From contig NZ_JAUTDR010000031.1 of assembly GCF_030649675.1 (NCBI RefSeq), positions 1-49,297 on the forward strand: a DNA stretch of 49,297 bases, in the 5' to 3' direction. Positions 23,629 to 32,339 of the stretch are shown here, in pieces. Positions within the stretch are counted from its first letter, which is position 1. Each line of letters starts with the position of its first letter. Both the position numbers and the translations under genes were made by a program. The notes beneath the pieces are model-generated. The model saw only the letters and a list, made by a program, of their open reading frames with translations. It did not search any database and was not told the DNA's origin. Source of the DNA: Haliea sp. E1-2-M8. Its GTDB lineage: Bacteria; Pseudomonadota; Gammaproteobacteria; Pseudomonadales; Halieaceae.

Positions 23629-25113
23629 CTAAAGAATCTGTCTGGAACGGCAGATGCTATAGTGGTCCTGCCATGGTCGTAGACGTTCAAAGGTAGCGCT
23701 TGCTGCTAGAACATCACTATCGGCGTAGCGTTTGCCTATTATTTGCATACCCACAGGTAGCCCATTTACGAGTCCCGCCGGTATCGACGCGGCAGGATGG
23801 CCTGTGAAATTTATCAGGTAGGTTAGACACCACCCGATCAAGGGATCAACGGGTTCACCATTAATTTCGCTGGGACCCAGCGTATTGCCGTCGTTCGCAT
23901 TATCCACTGGCATACATCCCAGTGTTGGCGTAATCAAAAGATCATAATTATTTAATACGCCCTGAATTGCATCGTAGATTTCCGTACGAATCGACTGGTC
24001 GTTGGCGATGTCCAACATTTTCATATCAGGCCCCGCATCGATCCATCGCAGATACTCGGGCGGGAAATCTTCGCGGTGATCTCTCAGTAAATCAAGGCCG
24101 GCAGCCTTGAACCCTTCTAGTCCCTGTACATTCAACGGCGTAATAAGCCGGCACCACAAGTCGCAGAGTTCAGTTTGCGGCCGCTTTATGCCAACCTTTA
24201 CCTGTTCAACAATTGCACCGGCTTCTTCGAAGGCCCTCACAGCCTTAGCCACCGTATCTGCCACGCGGCTATCAACCGGGTAAACATCGAAATCCGGACT
24301 GTAGGCAATCTTCCATCCCCGAATCGACCGTCGTGTCGACTCAGTAAAGTCGATCTCTTCATCGATACTAAAAGGATCGGCTGGGTCATAGCCGGACAGG
24401 ACGTTCAATGCAAGCGCAGCGTCTTCCACAGTGCGGGTGATCGGTCCTTCGTGCACAAACGGGTTTGTCGCAGCGAATGCGTTTGGTCGCATATGCACCG
24501 GGGTTCGCCCGTATGACGCTTTGTACCCGACCAGATTGCACCAGGCAGCAGGAATACGTATTGAGCCTCCTGCATCGGAACCCTCGGCAAACGGAACTAG
24601 GCCGTCAGCGACAGCGGCTGCACTACCACCCGACGAGCCACCGGTATTCTTTTTTGTGTCGAACGGATTACGCGTCGGCCCGAAAAGGTAGTTGTCACAT
24701 GTCCCGCGAAAGCCCATTACAGGGCTGTTAGTCTTGCCAACAAGAATTCCGCCCGCAGCTTCGATTCGTGCAGCAAAGGCGCAATGAAAGTCGGTAATAT
24801 TATTTTTCAACGCACGGATTCCGCCCAATGTTGCAGGCCAGCCTGGCTTGAAGTCGAACAGGTCCTTTATCGCCACCGGCACACCGTGCAGCGGCCCAAG
24901 CGCTTCACCAGACATCAATTCCTTCTCAGCTTGCTTTGCGCTCTTCCTAGCGTCGTCGAATCCGAGAAAGACGAACGCATTCAGACTTGGGTTCCTCTTT
25001 TCGATTCTCGCTATAAAGGCGTCAACAACCTCTACCGGCGAAAAATCCCGCCGACGAATACGAAGGGCAAGTTCCGTCGCGCTCAAATAAGCAAGATCAT
25101 CTGATAAAGCCAC
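23629..25113 (-). CDS. amidase-signature family amidohydrolase
   Basis: The protein (494 aa) has the Ser-cisSer-Lys triad: Lys83 in VAIKDLFDF, the GGSSGG loop at 158-163 and the nucleophile Ser184 in GSDAGGSIRIP. Length and motifs fit aryl-acylamidase or 6-aminohexanoate-cyclic-dimer-hydrolase-like enzymes. The chemistry is hydrolysis of a linear or cyclic amide to acid and amine. The start is GTG 25113, six bases after GGGAG. It is 81 bp downstream of the alpha/beta hydrolase. With three metal amidohydrolases in the island it makes four C-N hydrolases, implying a substrate with more than one amide bond, or several related amides. Confidence 0.92.
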   Translation of the reverse strand: MALSDDLAYLSATELALRIRRRDFSPVEVVDAFIARIEKRNPSLNAFVFLGFDDARKSAKQAEKELMSGEALGPLHGVPVAIKDLFDFKPGWPATLGGIRALKNNITDFHCAFAARIEAAGGILVGKTNSPVMGFRGTCDNYLFGPTRNPFDTKKNTGGSSGGSAAAVADGLVPFAEGSDAGGSIRIPAAWCNLVGYKASYGRTPVHMRPNAFAATNPFVHEGPITRTVEDAALALNVLSGYDPADPFSIDEEIDFTESTRRSIRGWKIAYSPDFDVYPVDSRVADTVAKAVRAFEEAGAIVEQVKVGIKRPQTELCDLWCRLITPLNVQGLEGFKAAGLDLLRDHREDFPPEYLRWIDAGPDMKMLDIANDQSIRTEIYDAIQGVLNNYDLLITPTLGCMPVDNANDGNTLGPSEINGEPVDPLIGWCLTYLINFTGHPAASIPAGLVNGLPVGMQIIGKRYADSDVLAASATFERLRPWQDHYSICRSRQIL

Positions 25114-25194
25114 AATTATCTCCCATGATAGCCGCAGCAGCGCATGCGGCTGCGTAGCTGAAGCAACCGTACTGTTGGTGGTAACTCACGCCGC

Positions 25195-25986
25195 TCAATT
25201 CGATAATCTGTCCGCCGATCCGCCAAAATAAAAATTGAGCATCGCTTGATTGACTTCGAACGGCCTTTCAATTGGGGTCCAATGGCCAGTACGGCTGAAA
25301 ACCAGCGCACTCGAATCAGGAATCCGCCTAGCAAGTTCTTGTGTATTGACAGGCGGCCCAACCGGATCTTCGTCACCGGTTAATAGAAGCGTTGGACACC
25401 GCACGCGCTCGACTTCAGCGGCCTTCGCCCCCGCTAACGCCTCGCATGTCCTAGCATATCCCTCTGCGCTCTGGCGCATCAGAATCTCTCGAACCATGGC
25501 AGCTACTGTCGGCTGATTTGCTCGCGTATCTTCTGAAATAGACACGCCGACCATTGCGTCTGCAATGGGCACCATACCTTCGTTTCGAGCCAGTACAGCA
25601 CGGTCAGCTAAGGCCTTGCGCGCAGGTGGCGGAGGTTCAGCCAAAGGGCCCATGAGCAGCATACTGCGCACCCGAGTGCTGTGCGAAACCGCCAGATGCT
25701 GGCATACGATAGTTCCCATAGAATGGCCGACCAGGTGCGCGGATTCGATATCCAGTGCATCAAGTAGTGCCACCATATCCTCCACGAACCCATCTATCGA
25801 TGGTGTTCCGTTCAGTGGAGATCGCGCGGACCCGTTCAGATCAGGGCAAATGACATTGAAATTTCTGGCAAGCATGCGACACTGGCCGAACCAGGTGTTA
25901 CTTGAGCCGCCCAGGCCATGAATCATGAGGACGGCTTCGCCTTCGCCATGCTGCTCGACAGCGAGCTCCTTTCCGTTTACTTTCAT
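25195..25986 (-). CDS. alpha/beta hydrolase (enol-lactonase or esterase-like)
   Basis: The protein (263 aa) has the oxyanion HGLGGSSNTW at residues 23-32, the nucleophile elbow GHSMG with Ser89, an acid in LTGDEDPVGP near 210, and the catalytic His in SRTGHWTPIERP near 238. It resembles 3-oxoadipate enol-lactonases and meta-cleavage-product hydrolases. ATG 25986 is chosen over 26031 because GAGGAA precedes it. It is 51 bp after the amidohydrolase gene in the minus-strand operon. It may open a lactone or cleave an ester or C-C bond of the same compound. Confidence 0.88.
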   Translation of the reverse strand: MKVNGKELAVEQHGEGEAVLMIHGLGGSSNTWFGQCRMLARNFNVICPDLNGSARSPLNGTPSIDGFVEDMVALLDALDIESAHLVGHSMGTIVCQHLAVSHSTRVRSMLLMGPLAEPPPPARKALADRAVLARNEGMVPIADAMVGVSISEDTRANQPTVAAMVREILMRQSAEGYARTCEALAGAKAAEVERVRCPTLLLTGDEDPVGPPVNTQELARRIPDSSALVFSRTGHWTPIERPFEVNQAMLNFYFGGSADRLSN

Positions 25987-26037
25987 GGTTAAACATTCCT
26001 CGAGAAATCCGCAGGGTGTCGCTTGTGGCACAAGGAC

Positions 26038-27297
26038 TCATTTGTTGACGTGTGGTTGTCCCGGTTTTTTCCAGAATTCTCCATCCTTCATAACCATCAT
26101 CAGGTTGTCCTTATTCTGCAGAATCGTGATATCCTTGAGCGGATCTCCATTCACCAGCAACAGGTCAGCCAGAAAGCCCTTTTTAACAAGACCGAGATCA
26201 GGGATTTCCATGATTTCCCCGCCGAGCTTGGTAGCTGCACTGAGGGTTTCCGCCGGAGTATACCCGAGCAGCGTAACAAAAAGCTCAAGGTCCCTGGCAT
26301 TGGTTCCTATTGGATTCCAGGCGAAACCGTAATCACCCCCCGGCAGCACGCGGATTCCGCCGTGCTTGCGAATCTTCTCGTACGTCTTTACGGTCATTTC
26401 AACCGTGCGTTTCGCATCCATTTTCTCAACGACCTCGGGTGTGAAACCCCACGGCTCTCCATGATAGGCCAATCGATAGTTTGCGCCGATCGCCGGCGCC
26501 AAGAATATCTTGTCGGATTTTTTTGCCAACAGATCCAGTGTTTCGTCGCGAATAAGTTCGCAATGGTAAAGTACCTTGAAGTCGTACTTCAATGCGAGCC
26601 GAACTGCTTTGTCCGCTCGGCAGTGAGTGGAAAGCCATACCCCTCGCTCATGTGCCTCTTCTGAAGCAGCACGGACTTCCGCCTCCGAATATGTACAGAC
26701 GCCGTCCTGGCCTGCATGTACAAAGTTATCGCCGGAAATATTTACCTTGATCGTATCAACGCCTTCTCGTATGCACAGGCGAACTTTTCGTGTGATGTCG
26801 TCGACACCGTCGGCGACTATCTCGATACCCTGTTTGTCCCAGTGCAGCTGTCGGCCATCGCCCAAGCCACCCGTAGATACAAATTCCGGCGAAGCCGCGC
26901 GGAATCGCGGGCCCTTGATACGGCCAGCGTTGATTTCGTTGCGAACGACGACTTCGGTACGGATCTTTGAAGACGCGGCTGAATACAAACTCGTGAATCC
27001 CGCATCGAGCATTTTGTGGGCATTGTGCATGCACACAAAGACGTGCTCTTCTGGCGGTACCGCCGCAAGCTCATCGAGCGTAGCCATGTTGGGATAGGTG
27101 ATATGGGCATGCGCTTCACACATCCCCGGCATCAGGGTTGCACCCTTGCCGTCGATGACTTCAGCACCTTCTCCCTTGATCTTTCCCGAGCCCTTCGCTA
27201 CCGCGGTTATGCGCTGGCCTTCGACCATAACTTCACCAGGAAACAATGCTGATCCGCTACCGTCAAATATAGAAACGTTTTTAAAAAGTACAGGCAT
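26038..27297 (-). CDS. metal-dependent amidohydrolase, paralogue 2 (COG1228 type)
   Basis: The protein (419 aa) is closely related to the enzyme at 17139. His63 and His65 are in EAHAHITYPN, the carboxylated-Lys candidate in DTIKVNISGDNF, His in LSTHCRADKAV and YHCELI, and Asp in GGDYGFAWNPIGTNARDLE. The run AGFTSLYSAASSK is identical in both. ATG 27297 is preferred because AGGAGGGA lies just upstream; the longer frame from 27330 lacks this. It follows the TonB receptor gene by 75 bp and precedes the alpha/beta hydrolase. The metal set predicts C-N bond hydrolysis; it carries no export signal. Confidence 0.88.
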   Translation of the reverse strand: MPVLFKNVSIFDGSGSALFPGEVMVEGQRITAVAKGSGKIKGEGAEVIDGKGATLMPGMCEAHAHITYPNMATLDELAAVPPEEHVFVCMHNAHKMLDAGFTSLYSAASSKIRTEVVVRNEINAGRIKGPRFRAASPEFVSTGGLGDGRQLHWDKQGIEIVADGVDDITRKVRLCIREGVDTIKVNISGDNFVHAGQDGVCTYSEAEVRAASEEAHERGVWLSTHCRADKAVRLALKYDFKVLYHCELIRDETLDLLAKKSDKIFLAPAIGANYRLAYHGEPWGFTPEVVEKMDAKRTVEMTVKTYEKIRKHGGIRVLPGGDYGFAWNPIGTNARDLELFVTLLGYTPAETLSAATKLGGEIMEIPDLGLVKKGFLADLLLVNGDPLKDITILQNKDNLMMVMKDGEFWKKPGQPHVNK

Positions 27298-27372
27298 ATC
27301 ACATCCCTCCTGATTTGTAAGGTAAAGCAAAATCGCTTCTGGCGTTTTCTTCGCTCATTATCAAAGCCCCAG

Positions 27373-29679
27373 TCAAAAATCGTAACTTACAGTAATCCCG
27401 TAGGTCCTTGGATCACTATACCTTGGTCCGAAGGAGGCATTAGTAACTTCGGGATTGGTGCCAATTGTCGGCCCATAGACGGAGAACCAGAAATCCTGAC
27501 CATAGAGAACGACATCCTCGTCTCGCAGGTTCTTGCCCCAAATCTGCAAGCCCCAGCCGTTGTTGAAGTTGAGTCCCATGTTTGCATTGAGCATCCCCTC
27601 AACTTCGCTTCGAAACTGCGGTATGGAGTTATCCATAAACTCGAGGCTGTACTCGTCCTTCACAAGATAGTCGACATGAAAATAGAGTTCACCGAACGCC
27701 AAGTCAGTGACATAGTCTGCACTGAAGATGTAGCTGTTGGGGACAGTGCCCTGTGGTGGTGTACCCTCTGGAATCTCTGCCTCGGGTGGGATATCCTTGG
27801 AATCCCCTTCTTGGTGACTGTAGGAAAAGTTGAGGGTCAATGCATCTGTCGCTGCCCAGGTCAATTCGACTTCCACACCCTGCACTGTAGCCTCGCCAGC
27901 ATTTGTCGTGGCGGAGGCCCCACCGGCTCCAATTGCGTTCACATAAAACTGCAGGTCTTCATAAGTGGTGTCGAATACTGCGACATTGAACTGCACGCGG
28001 TTGGAAGCGAAGCGCGACTTGAAGCCGACTTCAAGATTGGTGACCGTTTCCGGATCCACGGGCAAATCGATAAGATCTCCATCCGACTGGGTCATGTCGT
28101 AGGCGCCACTCCGGAATCCAGTTGAAACAGAACCATATAACAGGATATTGTCAGTTGGTTTGTAGTCGAGTGCGGCGCGCCAAGTGACTTCTCCCCAGTC
28201 AGCTGAATTGCGGAAGCTCTCTCCCGGCCGTGGGTTCCATGACCAGTCATACTCATCCGTTGTCGTTCCGCGCAGCTTTTTCTCATCGTGGGTATAGCGT
28301 GCACCTAGAGTCAGCGATAGATCAGTATCAAAATCATAGGTTCCCTGAGCGTATACTGAGTAACTGGTAGTCTTGACATTCTCGACAGTATTGAAATTGT
28401 TCTCGTCGAACAGACCAGGGTGGCTGATCAGGCAGGAAGGGGTAACCACGAAGTTCTCGAAATCTTCCAGCGTCTGAGTCGGGCATCCAGAAATTGCTGA
28501 GAATGCGCCTGCGGCAGTGGAATCGTCCCATCGCGTGGTCACTTCAAGAAATCGGGTGTCATCGTTGTGCAGTAGATACACACCACCCTGCCAATTGAAC
28601 GCGGAATCATAGTCCGAAATTAGACGGAACTCCTGAGTGAACGACTTGATGTCCCGCTCATCAGCGATCGCAAAAATCGGGGTTGGCAGTCCGCCAAGAT
28701 TCTCTGGCTCCTGCTCAACATCGAAGAGACGGCCGGTAGTAATTGACTCTAGCGTCAAGTTGTTGTTGAGCTGCTTCGCAACATGCAAAGTCCCTACCCA
28801 CTGCTCGCTCACGTACCGGCCGTCCGTGTGCATTTGCACCGTTCGAGTGTCACCGTCGATCCTGAAGTCCTGATCCGCCAGCACGGCAAGGTCAACGAAA
28901 TCAACCGGTGAGGTTGCATCCCGCGCACTTCCGGTCTCGTCTTTGGCGCTATGGCTCAGGCCTAATTTGACTTCAAGAGTGTCCGATAGATCCCAGACCA
29001 GCTTCCCCCGGAAAACCGAAGAGTTCTTGGTGTCAACATCGTTATCGGTCACGCTGTTATAAGACGTCCCATTACGATCCACGGACGACATAGCAATGGA
29101 TCCGGCAAGGTTTGAAGTAATCGGACCGCTGATATAGGCACCAAACCGGTTCAAATTATAGTTGCCCAGAGAGGCCCTGACGCGCCCTTCAAACTCTTCG
29201 CCCGGGTCCTTGGTGACTACATTAATAAGGCCTCCGGTTGTATTCCGACCGAACAAGGTTCCCTGCGGACCGCGCAAAACTTCGATCCGCTCCACGTCAA
29301 ATACGTCTATCTCAAAATCCCCTGCGCCGCCAAAATAGACGTCGTCAATGAACAGGCCGACAGCGTTCTCGGCGCCCGCCGATGCCAGTGACGACGACCC
29401 ACCCCGGAGAGCAGGGTTATTGCGAGATTTAGAGAATGAATTAATGCTGAATCCCGTAATCTGGGAAGCGAGGTCCTGAAAATTTTCGATCTTTAAAGAT
29501 TCTATCCTTTGATTCGTGAACGCCGTCACCGCTATCGGCACATCTTGCAACGACTCCTGCCTGCGTTCGGCGGTCACGATGACTTCCTCAAGCTGCGCCA
29601 ATGCCGGATTGACCACCAGCATCGCAGTGAAAAAAAACGCACCACTAGCTGCGTAACGCTTACCGGTTAATGTATCCAT
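27373..29679 (-). CDS. TonB-dependent outer-membrane receptor
   Basis: The protein (768 aa) has a signal peptide (hydrophobic FFFTAMLVVNP then ALAQ, cleavage near residue 28). A TonB-box-like EEVIVTAERR follows, then the plug domain (about 45-160, with GLFIDDVYFGGAGDFEIDVF and VLRGPQGTLFGRNTTGGLIN), a 22-strand barrel, and the terminal aromatic in GITVSYDF. It belongs to the large receptor type frequent in marine and sphingomonad-like bacteria, which takes up complex organic molecules rather than only siderophores. It heads the minus-strand operon, with GGGGAAG before ATG 29679. Its presence implies a substrate too large or too rare for porins. Confidence 0.92.
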   Translation of the reverse strand: MDTLTGKRYAASGAFFFTAMLVVNPALAQLEEVIVTAERRQESLQDVPIAVTAFTNQRIESLKIENFQDLASQITGFSINSFSKSRNNPALRGGSSSLASAGAENAVGLFIDDVYFGGAGDFEIDVFDVERIEVLRGPQGTLFGRNTTGGLINVVTKDPGEEFEGRVRASLGNYNLNRFGAYISGPITSNLAGSIAMSSVDRNGTSYNSVTDNDVDTKNSSVFRGKLVWDLSDTLEVKLGLSHSAKDETGSARDATSPVDFVDLAVLADQDFRIDGDTRTVQMHTDGRYVSEQWVGTLHVAKQLNNNLTLESITTGRLFDVEQEPENLGGLPTPIFAIADERDIKSFTQEFRLISDYDSAFNWQGGVYLLHNDDTRFLEVTTRWDDSTAAGAFSAISGCPTQTLEDFENFVVTPSCLISHPGLFDENNFNTVENVKTTSYSVYAQGTYDFDTDLSLTLGARYTHDEKKLRGTTTDEYDWSWNPRPGESFRNSADWGEVTWRAALDYKPTDNILLYGSVSTGFRSGAYDMTQSDGDLIDLPVDPETVTNLEVGFKSRFASNRVQFNVAVFDTTYEDLQFYVNAIGAGGASATTNAGEATVQGVEVELTWAATDALTLNFSYSHQEGDSKDIPPEAEIPEGTPPQGTVPNSYIFSADYVTDLAFGELYFHVDYLVKDEYSLEFMDNSIPQFRSEVEGMLNANMGLNFNNGWGLQIWGKNLRDEDVVLYGQDFWFSVYGPTIGTNPEVTNASFGPRYSDPRTYGITVSYDF

Positions 29680-30078
29680 AATCGCTTCCCCTCACAGTTG
29701 GACCTCGATTTAATACCGCTTTTATTAGCTACGTTCTACTGCCATTCAAGGCACCTAAACCACCAACTCGCAGGCTTGGGCTATTCTCTAGAGCCCTCTG
29801 CTCACCCGGTTGTCAGCTGACAGTTCACAATGCACTGAGCTTCTATGTCGGTTCATGTGTTAATGAACCGCCGTTGGTAATTCTTGCCGCTGCTCTAGAT
29901 TTGCAACTGACATAACGAGATCTCTGTAAGGTAGTCTCAATGCCACCATACACTTCAGCTGAAATAAGGGCTGAAGCAAAACTTCAGTGCCCGATTTCAG
30001 GCTTTCAACCCTGCACGGCCTATGGCGGCACCGTTCATCATTTCCAAATATTATTGTGCATTGGTTCGGCATAGGGTC

Positions 30079-30108
30079 AGTTTAGGTACTGTATATATCT
30101 GTTGTCAA
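30079..30108 (-). promoter_or_regulatory. candidate sigma70 promoter reading toward the TonB operon
   Basis: On the minus strand TTGACA (30108-30103), an 18-bp spacer, then TAAACT (30084-30079). The -35 box is perfect, the -10 box 4 of 6. Confidence 0.4.
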
Positions 30109-30220
30109 GAAAATACCTACTTGGTCGACTTTGATTCTGATACGAGTTAAGCCAAACAACAGATACGAGGCTAACCTACTGTTTTTATGGTAGTTCTCGA
30201 AGAGTAAAGCCGACCGCTTT

Positions 30221-30240
30221 ATAAGAACACGTTAATTATT
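30221..30240. promoter_or_regulatory. ACACGTTA motif upstream of the TonB operon promoter
   Basis: GAACACGTTAATT lies about 115 bp upstream of the candidate -35 box. It shares ACACGTTA with the sites at 5956-5970 and 21485-21500. Confidence 0.35.
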
Positions 30241-30536
30241 ATTGAATCTGGTGTAGGAGAACCAGTGTCGAATGGTTTGGAAAACTTTTTCGGTCCCTTC
30301 GCTACAAGCCCAACGAAACAAGCTTCTTCCCCTGGCACATTCTCGGCTCTGCTAGCAATGTGTTATTCCCGCCAATCTGGCACCTGAAAATCACCATCCC
30401 CTGCCGATTTAACTATTATGAACCAGATCTATTGATTGCCGTTTACAAGAAGCCCAAAATTTGAGCTGCGTTCAACACGCTATCTTTGTCGCGCAGCCCA
30501 TAACCTGGTGGTTTTTTGCTTCTCGTGCTTCCTTAC

Positions 30537-31805
30537 CTACTGGGGAAACTTATGAAACTGGCCATCTTTCATGATTCCATTGATATTCTGTTTCTGCTGT
30601 AGTATCCGCACATCTTTGCTTGGGTCCCCATCTACCAACAACAGGTCCGCGAGATATCCCTCCTTAACTCGACCGAGGCTATCGCCCATACCCATCATCT
30701 CCGCTCCAACTGATGTCGCCGCCACCAACGCTTCAAGCGGCGAGAAGTCAAGCAGCTCAACAAAGTACTGCAGATCGGTGGCATTCGTCCCCATAGGGGT
30801 CCACGCAAACCCGTAATCGCCACCAATCGCGATTCTTACCCCGCGCTTATGCATAGACTTCATCGAAGTGATTGCGGCTCCAAGCTCACACTCATACATT
30901 TTCGCCAGCGCAGTATCTGGCGTCAGTCCAAACTGAGATGCACCACGTGCTGTTTGGTAAAGCCAGGCCAAGCCCGGAGCTACAAAATGTTTTTCTTTTG
31001 CCGCCTCAAGCATGTCCAATGCCTCATCATCTGCATAGGACGCATGGTAGATATTGCGAATACCATGACGTATACATTGCTTAATAGAATCTGCCGAGCG
31101 GGCATGGGCACTCACCATTTTTTTACGCTTTAATGCCTCGTCGCATGCTGCAGCGACTTCCTCGTCTGTAAAAGGAGTTGCTTCCGCCGGGGTTGGTGTA
31201 AGATCTTCTCCCGAAAGGTTTAACTTGATGACGTCGTTGCCGTATTTGATCATGCGTCGCACGCCGGCACGCATTTCATCGGTCCCTGTAACGATCGTCC
31301 CAAAGGTCAGCGCGTCTAGCTCAATATGAGGCGGCGAAGTGTCACCGAGTCCACCGATAGTAGTGAACTCTGGCGATGCAGCCAAATAGCGCGGACCGGG
31401 AATTGCGCCACTATTGATTGCGTCTCGAATAACAACATCCAATCTTGGTTTTGCAGCAGCTGCTCCAAGCCCAGATGTAAAGCCTGCATCAAGTACAATT
31501 TTGGCCGACGCTATACATGACAGGACATGTTCTTCAACGGGCATCCACATGATCGCTTCCAAGGATGAAGCGTTGTTCCACGACAAGTGGAGGTGCGCGT
31601 CAATCATACCCGGCATTAGGGTGCGGCCACAGCCGTCAATAGCTATTGTTCCCGTTGGAATCGGCACGTCTTCACGCATCACTTTGCTGATTCGGTTTCC
31701 CTCAACGAGCACAGAACCTGCAAAAAGATCCGCGCCACTTCCATCGAAGATATTGACGTTTTTAAACACGACCCCATTTGCATTTTTATTCCTATTTTCG
31801 TCCAT
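30537..31805 (-). CDS. metal-dependent amidohydrolase, paralogue 3 (COG1228 type)
   Basis: The protein (422 aa) has the same layout as the other two but is more divergent. His71 and His73 are in DAHLHLSW, the Lys candidate in DVIKLNLSGEDL, His in VSAHARSADSI and YHASYADDE, and Asp in GGDYGFAWTPMGTNATDLQ. The SAASSK segment of the others is AAAAK here, so specificity probably differs. ATG 31805 is chosen because GGAG lies seven bases upstream, inside the longer frame that begins at 31817. It lies 530 bp downstream of FAH gene 2 on the same strand and may share a transcript with it. Confidence 0.87.
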   Translation of the reverse strand: MDENRNKNANGVVFKNVNIFDGSGADLFAGSVLVEGNRISKVMREDVPIPTGTIAIDGCGRTLMPGMIDAHLHLSWNNASSLEAIMWMPVEEHVLSCIASAKIVLDAGFTSGLGAAAAKPRLDVVIRDAINSGAIPGPRYLAASPEFTTIGGLGDTSPPHIELDALTFGTIVTGTDEMRAGVRRMIKYGNDVIKLNLSGEDLTPTPAEATPFTDEEVAAACDEALKRKKMVSAHARSADSIKQCIRHGIRNIYHASYADDEALDMLEAAKEKHFVAPGLAWLYQTARGASQFGLTPDTALAKMYECELGAAITSMKSMHKRGVRIAIGGDYGFAWTPMGTNATDLQYFVELLDFSPLEALVAATSVGAEMMGMGDSLGRVKEGYLADLLLVDGDPSKDVRILQQKQNINGIMKDGQFHKFPQ

Positions 31806-32090
31806 ACATAGCTCCATCAGAATCTTAGCAAAGAGTTTTTATTTCTGGCAGTTTAGTGCGTTCATGGAAATTTATAGAAGCTTCTTGATCTTGCTTTTTG
31901 AGTACACATACGCCTTCCGACTCTCGGTCAGTATCCACATTTCTCAATGGCACCTGCAATCTTCGTCACCGCGCTATCTACGATTATGTCTGCAAGCTAT
32001 CCCGCGCAACTCCCGGATATCCTTTAAGCACCCCAAACAAGCTCATGGTCAGGGTACGATTTGATTTCCTTTTAGCCATACGCTGTATGA
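31806..32090. other. spacer between small ORF and amidohydrolase 3
   Basis: No gene is supported. A plus-strand frame at about 31940-32110 reads AIYDYVCKLSRATPGYP and has a protein-like look, but I could not assign it; it may be a decayed fragment. Confidence 0.3.
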
Positions 32091-32339
32091 TCATAATTGA
32101 CCTATCATGAGAATGCGATCCATATGCTGTTCTTTGAAATTAGACTCGACTAGGTAGGCAGGGCCACTATTACCGGGAAATACAGAACCTAGAATGCCCA
32201 CAATCCGATGCTGCCTGTATTTGAGTTTTCTGACTGGAAAGACGTTGTCGCTTGAGTAACCGAATCCATTAATAACAAGCATGGCGTCATGCCTACCACG
32301 TACTCTAATTGAGCAGCCGACTTTTTCGTATCGCGTCAA
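32091..32339 (-). CDS. possible small protein coupled to FAH gene 2
   Basis: A TTG-initiated 82-codon frame overlaps the FAH stop codon in a TTGA arrangement, which would allow translational coupling. The product is basic, with CSIRVRGRHDAMLVINGFGY and a GSVFPGNSGPAYLVESNF segment, and has no signal peptide or membrane span. I recognise no family. It could equally be the decayed C-terminus of a lost gene, or chance. Confidence 0.3.
   Translation of the reverse strand: MTRYEKVGCSIRVRGRHDAMLVINGFGYSSDNVFPVRKLKYRQHRIVGILGSVFPGNSGPAYLVESNFKEQHMDRILMIGQL

Larger units (their letters stand above)
29680..30536. other. intergenic region upstream of the TonB receptor operon
   Basis: About 860 bp without a gene I can support. 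A 70-codon minus-strand frame (29860-30072) has no family features. The region contains one candidate minus-strand promoter and one ACACGTTA motif. The 5' leader of the TonB operon would be nearly 400 nt from that promoter. A second promoter nearer the gene may exist, but I see none. Confidence 0.45.

Noticed and set aside
31414-32064. 216-codon plus-strand ORF
   Set aside because: More than half is antisense to amidohydrolase 3, and the remainder matches no family.
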